Part shown: positions 17,165-25,582 of the stretch, in pieces
How the letters are laid out: every line of letters starts with the position of its first letter
Numbering within the stretch: position 1 is the first letter of the stretch
Assembly (NCBI RefSeq): GCF_041270065.1
Contig: NZ_CP065958.1
Coordinates: 5,270,001-5,334,000, forward strand
Length of the DNA stretch: 64,000 nt
DNA from: Streptomyces fradiae
GTDB taxonomy: Bacteria > Actinomycetota > Actinomycetes > Streptomycetales > Streptomycetaceae
Reading direction: 5' to 3'
Notes under the pieces: generated by a model
Seen by the model: only the letters and a program-made list of their open reading frames with translations
Told to the model about the DNA's origin: nothing
The model's database searches: none
Position numbers and translations under genes: made by a program

Positions 17165-17506
17165 ATGGAGACGCAGGAGCTGCCCGAGCTGCCCGACTAT
17201 GCGGAACGGGTCCTTCAGGTCGCCGAGGAGATCCCGCCCGGCCGGGTGATGACCTACGGCGACGTCGCCGAGTGGCTGGGCGAGGGAGGCCCCCGGCAGG
17301 TCGGCCGCGCGATGGCGCTGTACGGAGGCTCCGTGCCGTGGTGGCGCGTGGTGCGGGCGGACGGCGTCCCGCTGCCCGGCCACGAGCTCCGCGCGCTCGG
17401 CCACTACCGCGCGGAGGGCACCCCGCTGCGGCAGCCGGCGGGCGGCGGTGCGCTGCGCCTCGACATGCGGCGGGCGCGGTGGGACGGGGTGGCGGTGCGC
17501 GAGTGA
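17165..17506 (+). CDS. alkyltransferase-like (ATL) DNA repair protein
   Basis: A 113-residue MGMT-family protein lacking the methyl-acceptor cysteine. The DNA-binding part (IPPGRVMTYGDVAEWLG; RQVGRAMALYGG) is intact, but the PCHRV active site reads PWWRV (Trp59-Trp60). ATL proteins bind O6-alkylguanine and hand the lesion to nucleotide excision repair. Escherichia coli ATL has PWHRV, so a second Trp is unusual. ATG 17165 lies 7 nt after CAGGAT (17152-17157) and has no Shine-Dalgarno, which favours a leaderless transcript. Its neighbour is the AdnAB recombination helicase. Confidence 0.88.
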   Translation: METQELPELPDYAERVLQVAEEIPPGRVMTYGDVAEWLGEGGPRQVGRAMALYGGSVPWWRVVRADGVPLPGHELRALGHYRAEGTPLRQPAGGGALRLDMRRARWDGVAVRE

Positions 17507-17535
17507 GGGCGCGTGGTGGCGCGGGCCGGGGGCCG

Positions 17536-17571
17536 GGTTCGGGGCGGACACCCGGTTCGGGTCGGACACCC
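17536..17571 (+). repeat. tandem 18-bp repeat upstream of adnA
   Basis: Two exactly adjacent 18-bp units (17536-17553 and 17554-17571) differ at one position, in the 188-bp gap before adnA. A TAACGT minus-10-like box follows at 17591-17596. No function is evident. Confidence 0.6.
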
Positions 17572-17694
17572 GGGTCCGCGCCCGGAATCGCGTAACGTCG
17601 AGGGTCGCGCTCCTCACCCGAGCGCTCCCCGTGCGGAACGACACACCGCGCGAGCACGAACCCGACAGACCCAGCAGCAGGACCGGCGACCCAC

Positions 17695-20600
17695 GTGACT
17701 TCCTCCTCCACCCTTCGCTATACGCGGGGCCCCGGCGCGTACCGGCTGGTGCGGGCCGTGCCGGCACCGGTGCGGCCCCCTGTGCTTGACGCAGCACAGC
17801 GCGCGGTGGTTGACCACGCGGACGGAGCACTTCTGGTCCTGGCCGGACCCGGCACCGGCAAGACGACGACGCTGGTCGAGGCGGTCGCGGCCCGGGTCGA
17901 GGCGGGCGCGGACCCGGAACGCCTCCTCGTCCTCACCTTCAGCCGCAAGGCGGCCGTGGAACTCCGCGACCGGATGGCGGCCCGGCTGGGCGGTCGGCGC
18001 CCGCCGCAGGCCACCACCTTCCACTCGTACTGCTACGCCCTCGTCCGCGCCCACCAGGACGCCGACCTGTTCGCCGAACCGCTGCGGCTGCTGTCCGGCC
18101 CGGAGCAGGACCTGGCGGTACGGGAGCTGCTCGCCGGCCAGATCGACCTGGCGAAGCTCGGCCTCGGGCACGTCCGCTGGCCCGACGAACTGCGCGCCTG
18201 CCTCACCACGCGCGGCTTCGCCGACGAGGTCCGCGCGGTGATCGCCCGCTCCCGCGAGCTGGGCCTCGGCCCCGATGCCCTCGACGCCTTCGCCCGGCGC
18301 GTGGGACGGCCCGACTGGGGCGCGGCGGCCGGTTTCCTCGCGGAGTACCTCGACGTCCTGGACCTCCAGGGCGTCCTTGACTACACCGAGCTCGTGCACC
18401 GCGCCGTGCTCCTGACGGAGTCGGCGGCGCCCGGCGCCCTTCCCGCGTACGACGCGGTTTTCGTCGACGAGTACCAGGACACCGACCCGGCGCAGGTCCG
18501 GCTGCTGCGGGGGCTCACCGCCGGCACCGCCGCCACGGTCGTCGCCTTCGGCGACCCCGACCAGTCCATCTACGCCTTCCGCGGCGCCGACGTGAACGGC
18601 ATCCTCGACTTCCCCGCCACCTTCGGCGCCGCCGTCCGCGTCCTCGACACCTCGCGCCGCTCCGGCGCCGCCCTCCTCGCCGCCACCCGCCTCCTCACCC
18701 AGCGCATGCCGCTGCCCCGCCTCCCCGCCGACCGCGTCCGCGCGCACCGCGCCCTCACCCCGGTCCGCGACGGCGGCCGCGCGGAGGTCCACACCTACCC
18801 CACCCCCTCCACCGAGACCGACAACATCGCCGACCTCCTCCGCCGCGCCCACCTCGAAGACGGCACCCCCTGGCACGACATGGCCGTCCTCACCCGCTCC
18901 GCCACCCCCCTCCCCTCCCTCCGCCGCGCCCTGACCGCCGCGGGAGTCCCCGTGGAGACCGACGCCGCGGACACCCCGCTCCGCCACGAGCCGGCCGTGG
19001 CCCCCCTGCTGCTGGCCCTGCGGGCGGCGGCGGGCGGAGTGGAGGCCGGCGAGGGCGAGGGCGCGGCGGACGTCGCCGTTTCCGCCGCACCCGCGGGGGG
19101 AGAGCCGCCCGCTGACGCGGCGCCGGGTGCGGGCCGGGGCCCGGAGGCCTCTGGCGTTGGCGCGACTGCGACGGTCGGCGCAGTCTTCGACGCGCCTGCC
19201 GGTCCGGACACGGGCCGCAGGCCCGGTGTCCCCGTCGGCGGCACGGGCGGAGCCCAGGCGCCCGCTGACGCGGCGTCGGGTGGGGGCCACGAGCCCGAGG
19301 TCCCTGCCGACGGCACCAGCCCCGCCGCGCCCGCGCCGTGGCTCGACACCGAGACCGCCGTCGCTCTGCTCGCCTCGCCGCTCGGCGGGATGGACCCCGC
19401 CGATCTGCGGCGGCTCGGGCGGGCCCTGCGGGATGAGGAGCGGGCAGGCGGGAACAAGGTGCCCGCGCCGTCGGATGTGTTGCTCGCGCGGGCGCTCGCG
19501 GAGCCGGAGCGGTTGGGCGCGCACGACCAGACGTATGCGCGGGGGGCGCGGCGGCTCGGGCTGCTGTTGCGGCAGGCGCGGGAGAGGCTGGCGGCCGGGG
19601 GAACGGCGGAGGAGGCGTTGTGGCTGCTGTGGGACGGGACGCCGTGGCCCGGGCGGCTTGAGCGGGCGTCGCTCAGGGGCGGGCCCGCCGGGCGGAACGC
19701 GGACCGCGACCTGGACGCGGTGTGCGCGCTGTTCGAGACGGCGGCGCGGGCCGAGGACCGGGTCGGCGGGCGCGGCGCGCTGAACTTCCTGGAGGAGCTG
19801 GACGCGCAGGACATCGCCGCCGACACCCTCACCCGCCGCCACACCCGCCCCGACGCCGTACGCCTGATGACCGCGCACCGCTCCAAGGGCCTGGAGTGGG
19901 GCCTCGTCGTCGTCGCCGGCCTGCAGGAGGGCCTGTGGCCCGACCTGCGGCGCCGCGGCTCGCTCCTGGAGGCGGACAGGATCGGCCGCGACGGGCTCGC
20001 CGAGCCGCTCACCCCCGGCGCCCTCCTCTCGGAGGAGCGCCGGCTCTTCTACGTCGCCGCGACCCGCGCCCGCGACCGTCTCGTCGTCACCGCCGTCAAG
20101 GCCCCCGCCGAGGACGGCGACCAGCCCTCCCGCTTCCTCACCGAGCTCGGCGTCGAGCCGAAGGAGGTGACCGGCCGCCCCCGCCGCCCCCTCGCCGTCG
20201 CCGCGCTCGTCGCCGAGCTGCGCGCCACCACCGTCGACCCGGCTGCCTCGCCGGAGCTGCGTGCCGCCGCCGCCGAACGCCTCGCCACGCTCGCCGCCCT
20301 CGCCGACGAGGACGGCCACCCGCTCGTCCCGGCCGCCCACCCGGACCGCTGGTGGGGCCTCGCCGAGCCGACCCGCAGCGAGGTGCCGCTGCGCGACCGG
20401 GACCGCCCCGTCGCGCTCTCCGGCTCCGCGCTCGACCAGCTCGCCAACACCTGCGCGCTGCAGTGGTTCCTGGGCCGCGAGGTCAAGGCGGACGCCCCGG
20501 CGACCGCCGCCCAGGGCTTCGGCAACGTCGTGCACGTCCTCGCCGACGAGGTCGCCTCCGGCCGTACCCCCGCCGACCTCGACGTCCTCATGGCCCGGCT

Positions 20601-21213
20601 CGACTCCGTCTGGGACGCCCTCGCCTTCGACGCGCCGTGGAAGTCGGCGCAGGAGAAGCAGAACGCCCGGGTCGCCCTGGAGCGCTTCCTGCACTGGCAC
20701 GTCATGGACCGCGGCGCGGGCCGCACCCCGGCCGCGACGGAGCACGACTTCGACGTGACCCTCGGCGCCGGCCCGTACCAGGTCCGCATCCGCGGCTCCA
20801 TGGACCGCGTCGAGGCCGACGAGCACGGCCGCGCCTACGTCGTCGACTTCAAGACCGGCAAGTCCGCGCCCACCAGGGACGAGGTCGCCCACCACCCGCA
20901 GCTCGCCGTCTATCAGCTCGCCGTCCGCGAGGGCGCCGTCGACGAGGTCTTCGGCGGCCGCACCCCCGAACCCGGCGGCGCCGAACTCGTCCACCTCCGC
21001 CAGGCCGCCCCCAAGAAGGAGGGCGGCGACGCCCTGCCGAAGGTGCAGGCGCAGGAACCGCCGGACGGCGCGTGGATCGGCGACCTGCTCGCCGGCGCCG
21101 CCGGCCGCGTCCTCGACGAGCGCTTCACGCCCACCGCCGGGCAGCACTGCACGACCTGCTCCTTCCGCGCCTCCTGCAGCGCCCGCCCGGAGGGCCGCCA
21201 GGTCGTGGACTGA
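17695..21213 (+). CDS. adnA: AdnA-like ATP-dependent helicase-nuclease subunit
   Basis: A 1172-residue UvrD-type motor fused to a RecB-type nuclease. Walker A is GPGTGKTT (51-58), motif II VDEYQDTD near 257 and the nuclease core VVDFKTGKS near 1048. Four cysteines (CALQW near 919; HCTTCSFRASC near 1150) form the iron-sulfur staple typical of AddB/AdnA nucleases. AdnAB resects double-strand breaks in actinobacteria and replaces RecBCD or AddAB. It is about 120 residues longer than mycobacterial AdnA because of a Gly/Ala/Pro-rich insertion (about 445-548) containing an internal repeat. The start is GTG 17695. Its presumed partner is encoded at 22186 after one intervening gene. Confidence 0.88.
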   Translation: MTSSSTLRYTRGPGAYRLVRAVPAPVRPPVLDAAQRAVVDHADGALLVLAGPGTGKTTTLVEAVAARVEAGADPERLLVLTFSRKAAVELRDRMAARLGGRRPPQATTFHSYCYALVRAHQDADLFAEPLRLLSGPEQDLAVRELLAGQIDLAKLGLGHVRWPDELRACLTTRGFADEVRAVIARSRELGLGPDALDAFARRVGRPDWGAAAGFLAEYLDVLDLQGVLDYTELVHRAVLLTESAAPGALPAYDAVFVDEYQDTDPAQVRLLRGLTAGTAATVVAFGDPDQSIYAFRGADVNGILDFPATFGAAVRVLDTSRRSGAALLAATRLLTQRMPLPRLPADRVRAHRALTPVRDGGRAEVHTYPTPSTETDNIADLLRRAHLEDGTPWHDMAVLTRSATPLPSLRRALTAAGVPVETDAADTPLRHEPAVAPLLLALRAAAGGVEAGEGEGAADVAVSAAPAGGEPPADAAPGAGRGPEASGVGATATVGAVFDAPAGPDTGRRPGVPVGGTGGAQAPADAASGGGHEPEVPADGTSPAAPAPWLDTETAVALLASPLGGMDPADLRRLGRALRDEERAGGNKVPAPSDVLLARALAEPERLGAHDQTYARGARRLGLLLRQARERLAAGGTAEEALWLLWDGTPWPGRLERASLRGGPAGRNADRDLDAVCALFETAARAEDRVGGRGALNFLEELDAQDIAADTLTRRHTRPDAVRLMTAHRSKGLEWGLVVVAGLQEGLWPDLRRRGSLLEADRIGRDGLAEPLTPGALLSEERRLFYVAATRARDRLVVTAVKAPAEDGDQPSRFLTELGVEPKEVTGRPRRPLAVAALVAELRATTVDPAASPELRAAAAERLATLAALADEDGHPLVPAAHPDRWWGLAEPTRSEVPLRDRDRPVALSGSALDQLANTCALQWFLGREVKADAPATAAQGFGNVVHVLADEVASGRTPADLDVLMARLDSVWDALAFDAPWKSAQEKQNARVALERFLHWHVMDRGAGRTPAATEHDFDVTLGAGPYQVRIRGSMDRVEADEHGRAYVVDFKTGKSAPTRDEVAHHPQLAVYQLAVREGAVDEVFGGRTPEPGGAELVHLRQAAPKKEGGDALPKVQAQEPPDGAWIGDLLAGAAGRVLDERFTPTAGQHCTTCSFRASCSARPEGRQVVD

Positions 21214-21303
21214 CCGCGCCCCCAGGAAGTCACCGAGAAGTCGCGGCCCCCGGCCCGCTCCGGCACCCTGGAATTTCGGGGAGAAGTCCGCGAGGAGGCT
21301 CGT

Positions 21304-22122
21304 ATGGCGTCCCACACCACCACCCTCCGCGCCACCGGCATCGTCGCCGCCGCCCTGCTCGTCGGCGGCGCGCCCGTCGCCCTGGCACCCGCCGCCCACG
21401 CCGCGCCCCCACCCGTATCCGTACGGGCTCCGAGCCCCACCCCCGCCCCCGACCCCTTCAAGGGCCTCACCGCCGACCAGATCGGCGACAAGGCCGTCGC
21501 CGCCACCCAGTCCGCGACCTCCCTGCGCATGACCGGCCGGGTCTCCTCCGGCGGGCAGCCGCTGGACGTGGACTTCTCCGTCAGCGACAAGAGCGAGTGC
21601 ACGGGCGCCATCAAGCTCCAGGGAGGCGTCGCCGAACTCCGCCGCACCGGCGGCGTCACGTACATGAAGGGCGACGAGGCCTTCTGGCGCGCCTCCATGA
21701 CCTCGCAGGGCATGCCCCCGGCGCAGATCGACGCGACGATCGAGCTCCTCAAGGGGCGCTGGCTGAAGATCCCCCAGGGACAGCCCGGCACCGAGGACCT
21801 CGGCAGCGTCTGCGACCTGAAGTCGCTCCTCGCCGACCTCGGCAGGAACAAGGAAGAGCGCACCGGTCTGGTCCGCGGCCCCGACGGCGAGGTGAAGGGC
21901 ACCCCCGTCGCCACCCTGGTGAAGCGGAAGACCGGCGGCGAGACCACCACCGTCTCCGTCTCCGAGCGCGGCAAGCCCTACATCCTGAAGACGGTGAAGA
22001 CGGGCGGCACGGACCCCGGCAGCGTGGTCCTCTCCGACTACGACAAACCCGTGAAGGTCGTCACCCCGCCGGCCGACCAGACCGTGGACCTCACCAAGCT
22101 GGACCAGGGCACCCCCGCCTGA
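21304..22122 (+). CDS. secreted protein of unknown function (LppX/LprAFG-like?)
   Basis: A 272-residue protein with a clear Sec signal peptide (MASHTTTLRATG, then IVAAALLVGGAPVALAP, likely cleaved after AAHA) and no lipobox cysteine. The mature part has two cysteines (SECTG and SVCDL), probably a disulfide, and alternating beta segments such as SLRMTGRVSSGGQPLDVDFSV and TYMKGDEAFWRASM. This recalls the LolA-like fold of mycobacterial LprA/LprG/LppX lipoproteins; that resemblance is inference. GGAGG (21292-21296) precedes the ATG. It sits between the genes of the two AdnAB subunits, although it is extracellular. Confidence 0.75.
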   Translation: MASHTTTLRATGIVAAALLVGGAPVALAPAAHAAPPPVSVRAPSPTPAPDPFKGLTADQIGDKAVAATQSATSLRMTGRVSSGGQPLDVDFSVSDKSECTGAIKLQGGVAELRRTGGVTYMKGDEAFWRASMTSQGMPPAQIDATIELLKGRWLKIPQGQPGTEDLGSVCDLKSLLADLGRNKEERTGLVRGPDGEVKGTPVATLVKRKTGGETTTVSVSERGKPYILKTVKTGGTDPGSVVLSDYDKPVKVVTPPADQTVDLTKLDQGTPA

Positions 22123-22185
22123 CGGCCCCCACCCCGACCGGGCACCCGGTCCGGACTGTCAGTGCGTCCCGTTAGCCTCTTTCGG

Positions 22186-25100
22186 GTGACCGCACGCATC
22201 ACCGACCCCGAGCAGCTCAAGGAGCTGCTCGGCATCCCGTTCACCCCGGAGCAGACGGCCTGCATCACCGCGCCGCCCGCCCCGCAGGTCATCGTGGCCG
22301 GAGCCGGTTCCGGCAAGACCACGGTGATGGCCGCCCGGGTGGTCTGGCTGGTCGGCACGGGCCAGGTCGCGCCCGAGCAGGTCCTCGGCCTCACCTTCAC
22401 CAACAAGGCCGCCGGCGAGCTCGCCGAGCGCGTCCGCACCGCCCTCGTCCGGGCCGGCGTCACCGACCCCGACGTCATCGACCCGGACGAGCCGCCGGGC
22501 GAGCCGCGCATCTCCACGTACCACGCCTTCGCCGGCCAGCTCCTCACCGACCACGGCCTGCGCCTCGGCCTGGAGCCCACCTCCCGGCTCCTCGCCGACG
22601 CCACCCGCCACCAGCTCGCCGCCCGCGTGCTGCGCGAGGCTCCCGGCCCGTACCCCGCGCTCACCCGCTCCTTCCCCACCCTGGTCGGCGACCTGCTCGC
22701 GCTCGACGCCGAGCTCGCCGAACACCTCGTACGGCCCGAGCGCCTCCTCGCGTACGACTCCGAGCTGCTCACCGAACTCGCCGGCGCCAAGCTCACCAAC
22801 GCCGACCTGCGCAAACTCCCCGAGGCGGCGACCGCACGGCGCGAGCTCCTCGATCTCGTCGTGCGCTACCGCGCCGCCAAACGCTCCCGCGACCTGCTCG
22901 ACTTCGGCGACCAGATCGCGCTCTCCGCCGAGCTCGCCACCACCCGGCCCGAGGTCGGCGCGATCCTCCGCGACGAGTTCCGGGTGGTGCTCCTCGACGA
23001 GTACCAGGACACGTCCGTCGCCCAGCGGCTGCTGCTCTCCGGCCTCTTCGGCCAGGGCACCGGCCACGCCGTCACCGCCGTCGGCGACCCCTGCCAGGCC
23101 ATCTACGGCTGGCGCGGCGCCTCCGTCGCCAACCTCGACGACTTCCCGGAACACTTCCCTTACGAGGACGGCACCCCCGCCACCCGCTTCGCGCTCTCCG
23201 AGAACCGGCGCAGCGGCGGCCGTCTCCTCGACCTCGCCAACGGCCTCGCCGCACCGCTGCGCGCCATGCACGCGGGCGTGGAGGCGCTGCGGCCGGCGCC
23301 CGGCGCCGAACGGGACGGCAGTGTGCGGATCGCGCTGCTGCCCACCCACGCCGAGGAGCTCGACTGGATCGCCGACTCCCTCGCCCACCTCGTCCGCACC
23401 GGCACCGAGCCCGGCGAGATCGCCGTCCTGTGCCGCACCGCCACCGACTTCCCCGCCATCCAGGCCGCCCTGGTCGCCCGCGACGTGCCGGTCGAGGTCG
23501 TCGGCCTGTCCGGGCTGCTCCACCTGCCCGAGGTCGCCGACCTGGTCGCGGTCTGCGAGGTCCTCCAGGACCCCGGCGCCAACGCCTCCCTCGTACGGCT
23601 CCTCACCGGCCCCCGCTGGCGGATCGGCCCCCGCGACCTGGCCCTCCTCGGCCGCCGCGCCCGGCTCCTCGTGCACCGGCCGGGAGCGGACGCGGACGAC
23701 GCCGACCAGCGGCTCGCCGCCGCCGTCGAGGGCGTCGACCCGGCCGAGGTGATCTCCCTCGCCGACGCGCTCGACACCTTCCTCGACTCCGGCGGCACCG
23801 GCACCGAGGACGACCAGCTGCCCTTCTCCGCCGAGGCCCGGGTCCGCTTCGCGCGCCTCGCCGCCGAACTGCGCGCGCTGCGCACCTCCCTCGCCGACCC
23901 GCTGATGGACGTGCTGCACCGGGTGCTCGCCGCCACCGGCCTTGAGGTCGAGTTGTCGGCCTCCCCGCACGCCCTGGCCGCCCGCCGCCGCGAGACCCTC
24001 GGCAACTTTCTCGACATCGCCGCCGGCTTCGCCTCCCTCGACGGCGAGGCCACCCTCCTCGCCTTCCTCGGCTTCCTGCGCACGGCCGCGCAGTACGAGA
24101 AGGGCCTGGACAACGCGCTGCCGGGCGGCGAGAACACCGTCAAGGTGATGACCGCGCACAAGTCCAAGGGCCTGGAGTGGGACGTCGTCGCCGTGCCCGG
24201 CCTGGTCACCGGCCAGTTCCCGTCGGCCCGCGCCCGCGAGTCCTGGACCGCCCAGCCGCAGGTCCTCCCGCACGCCCTGCGCGGCGACGCGGCCACCCTG
24301 CCCGTGCTCGACACCTGGGACGCCAAGGCGCTCACCGCCTTCAAGGGCGCGCTGCGCGACCACCAGCACACCGAGGAGCTCCGCCTCGGCTACGTGACCT
24401 TCACCCGCCCCCGCTCCCTGCTCCTCGGCTCCGCCCACTGGTGGGGCCCGGCGCAGAAGAAGCCCCGCGGCCCCTCCGACTTCCTCCTCGCGCTGTACGA
24501 GCACTGCGCCGCCGGCCACGGCGAGATCGAGGCCTGGGCCGACCCGCCGGAGGAGGGCGCCGAGAACCCGGTCCTCGCGGCGGAACTCCGCGACCAGGCG
24601 TGGCCGCTGCCGCTGGACAAGGAGGGGCTGGCGCGGAGGCGGGAGGCCGCGCAGGCGGTGCTGAACCGCTTGTGGGCTCAGGAGGTTCCCACCTCCACCT
24701 CCACCCCCACCCCGGCTCTGGACGAGCCGGACGACCTCTGGCTCCCGGAGGACCTGGAGGACCCTTCGTACGAGGAAGGCCCTTCGTACGAACCGGAGTG
24801 GGACGAGCCCCACGTGCCCGCACCGCGCGAGGAGCCGAACCCCCTCACACCGGAAGAGCGCCGCACCATCGCCTCCTGGGACCGCGACCTCACCGCCCTC
24901 ACCGCCGAGCTCCAGCGCGCCCGCGCGACCACGCGGGACGTCCTGCTGCCCGCGTACCTCTCCGCCTCCCAGGTGCTGCGCCTCGCCGCCGACCCCGAGG
25001 GTTTCGCCAAGGAGCTGGCCCGGCCGATGCCGAAGCCGCCGCAGCCGGCCGCCCGGCGCGGCACCCGCTTCCACGCCTGGGTGGAGTCCCGCTTCGACGA

Positions 25101-25572
25101 GCTGCCGCTGCCGCTGCTCGGGCCGGACGAGCTGCCGGGCGGCGAGGAGTTCGCGGGCGAGCCGGAGATCCTGGACGAGCGGGACCTGGAGTCGCTCAAG
25201 GAGGCCTTCGACCGCACCCCGTACGCCCGCCGCACCCCGTACAAGGTCGAGGTCCCCGTCCACCTCTCCCTCGCGGGCCGGGTGGTCCGGGGCAGGATCG
25301 ACGCCGTGTACCGGGACCCGGACACCGGCGCGTACGAGATCGTCGACTGGAAGACCAGCCATCTGCGCAACGCCGACCCGCTCCAGCTGGCGATCTACCG
25401 CCTCGCCTGGGCCGAGCAGCACGGCCTCGACCCGGAGGAGGTGGCCGCCGCCTTCGTGTACGTACGGACCGGGGAGGTCGTCCGGCCGCGGCGGCTGCCC
25501 GGCCGGGCCGAGCTGGAAACTGTGCTGCTCGGCACTCCCACCGGGGACGGAGCGGCTTCCGGCGCCGGATAG
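22186..25572 (+). CDS. adnB: AdnB-like ATP-dependent helicase-nuclease subunit
   Basis: An 1128-residue UvrD-type motor plus RecB-family nuclease, the partner of the 17695 product. Walker A is GAGSGKTT (39-46), motif II LLDEYQDTS near 270, TAHKSKGLEW near 660 and the nuclease core YEIVDWKTSH near 1052. It lacks the four-cysteine cluster seen in the AdnA-like subunit. In mycobacteria the AdnB motor drives DNA translocation. A Glu/Pro/Tyr-rich linker (about 840-890, with two EDP/EGPSYE-like repeats) precedes the nuclease. GTG 22186 lies 7 nt after TAGCCT (22173-22178), so it is probably leaderless; the in-frame GTG 22162 lies upstream of that box. Confidence 0.88.
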   Translation: MTARITDPEQLKELLGIPFTPEQTACITAPPAPQVIVAGAGSGKTTVMAARVVWLVGTGQVAPEQVLGLTFTNKAAGELAERVRTALVRAGVTDPDVIDPDEPPGEPRISTYHAFAGQLLTDHGLRLGLEPTSRLLADATRHQLAARVLREAPGPYPALTRSFPTLVGDLLALDAELAEHLVRPERLLAYDSELLTELAGAKLTNADLRKLPEAATARRELLDLVVRYRAAKRSRDLLDFGDQIALSAELATTRPEVGAILRDEFRVVLLDEYQDTSVAQRLLLSGLFGQGTGHAVTAVGDPCQAIYGWRGASVANLDDFPEHFPYEDGTPATRFALSENRRSGGRLLDLANGLAAPLRAMHAGVEALRPAPGAERDGSVRIALLPTHAEELDWIADSLAHLVRTGTEPGEIAVLCRTATDFPAIQAALVARDVPVEVVGLSGLLHLPEVADLVAVCEVLQDPGANASLVRLLTGPRWRIGPRDLALLGRRARLLVHRPGADADDADQRLAAAVEGVDPAEVISLADALDTFLDSGGTGTEDDQLPFSAEARVRFARLAAELRALRTSLADPLMDVLHRVLAATGLEVELSASPHALAARRRETLGNFLDIAAGFASLDGEATLLAFLGFLRTAAQYEKGLDNALPGGENTVKVMTAHKSKGLEWDVVAVPGLVTGQFPSARARESWTAQPQVLPHALRGDAATLPVLDTWDAKALTAFKGALRDHQHTEELRLGYVTFTRPRSLLLGSAHWWGPAQKKPRGPSDFLLALYEHCAAGHGEIEAWADPPEEGAENPVLAAELRDQAWPLPLDKEGLARRREAAQAVLNRLWAQEVPTSTSTPTPALDEPDDLWLPEDLEDPSYEEGPSYEPEWDEPHVPAPREEPNPLTPEERRTIASWDRDLTALTAELQRARATTRDVLLPAYLSASQVLRLAADPEGFAKELARPMPKPPQPAARRGTRFHAWVESRFDELPLPLLGPDELPGGEEFAGEPEILDERDLESLKEAFDRTPYARRTPYKVEVPVHLSLAGRVVRGRIDAVYRDPDTGAYEIVDWKTSHLRNADPLQLAIYRLAWAEQHGLDPEEVAAAFVYVRTGEVVRPRRLPGRAELETVLLGTPTGDGAASGAG

Positions 25573-25582
25573 GCTCGGTGGC

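Noticed and set aside
21269..21273. GGAAT before the secreted-protein gene as a sigma-R promoter
   Set aside because: No GTT at 18 or 19 nt; the position reads AGG. GGAAT at 17584 and 62522 also lack the second element.
17614..21399. 1261-codon open frame antisense to adnA
   Set aside because: It is a GC-driven shadow: Gly/Val/Arg-rich, no domain, and fully antisense to a gene with clear helicase motifs. The same applies to 22159-25788(-), 45169-48192(-), 48305-50548(-), 9797-13363(+), 14294-17149(+) and 53460-56231(+).
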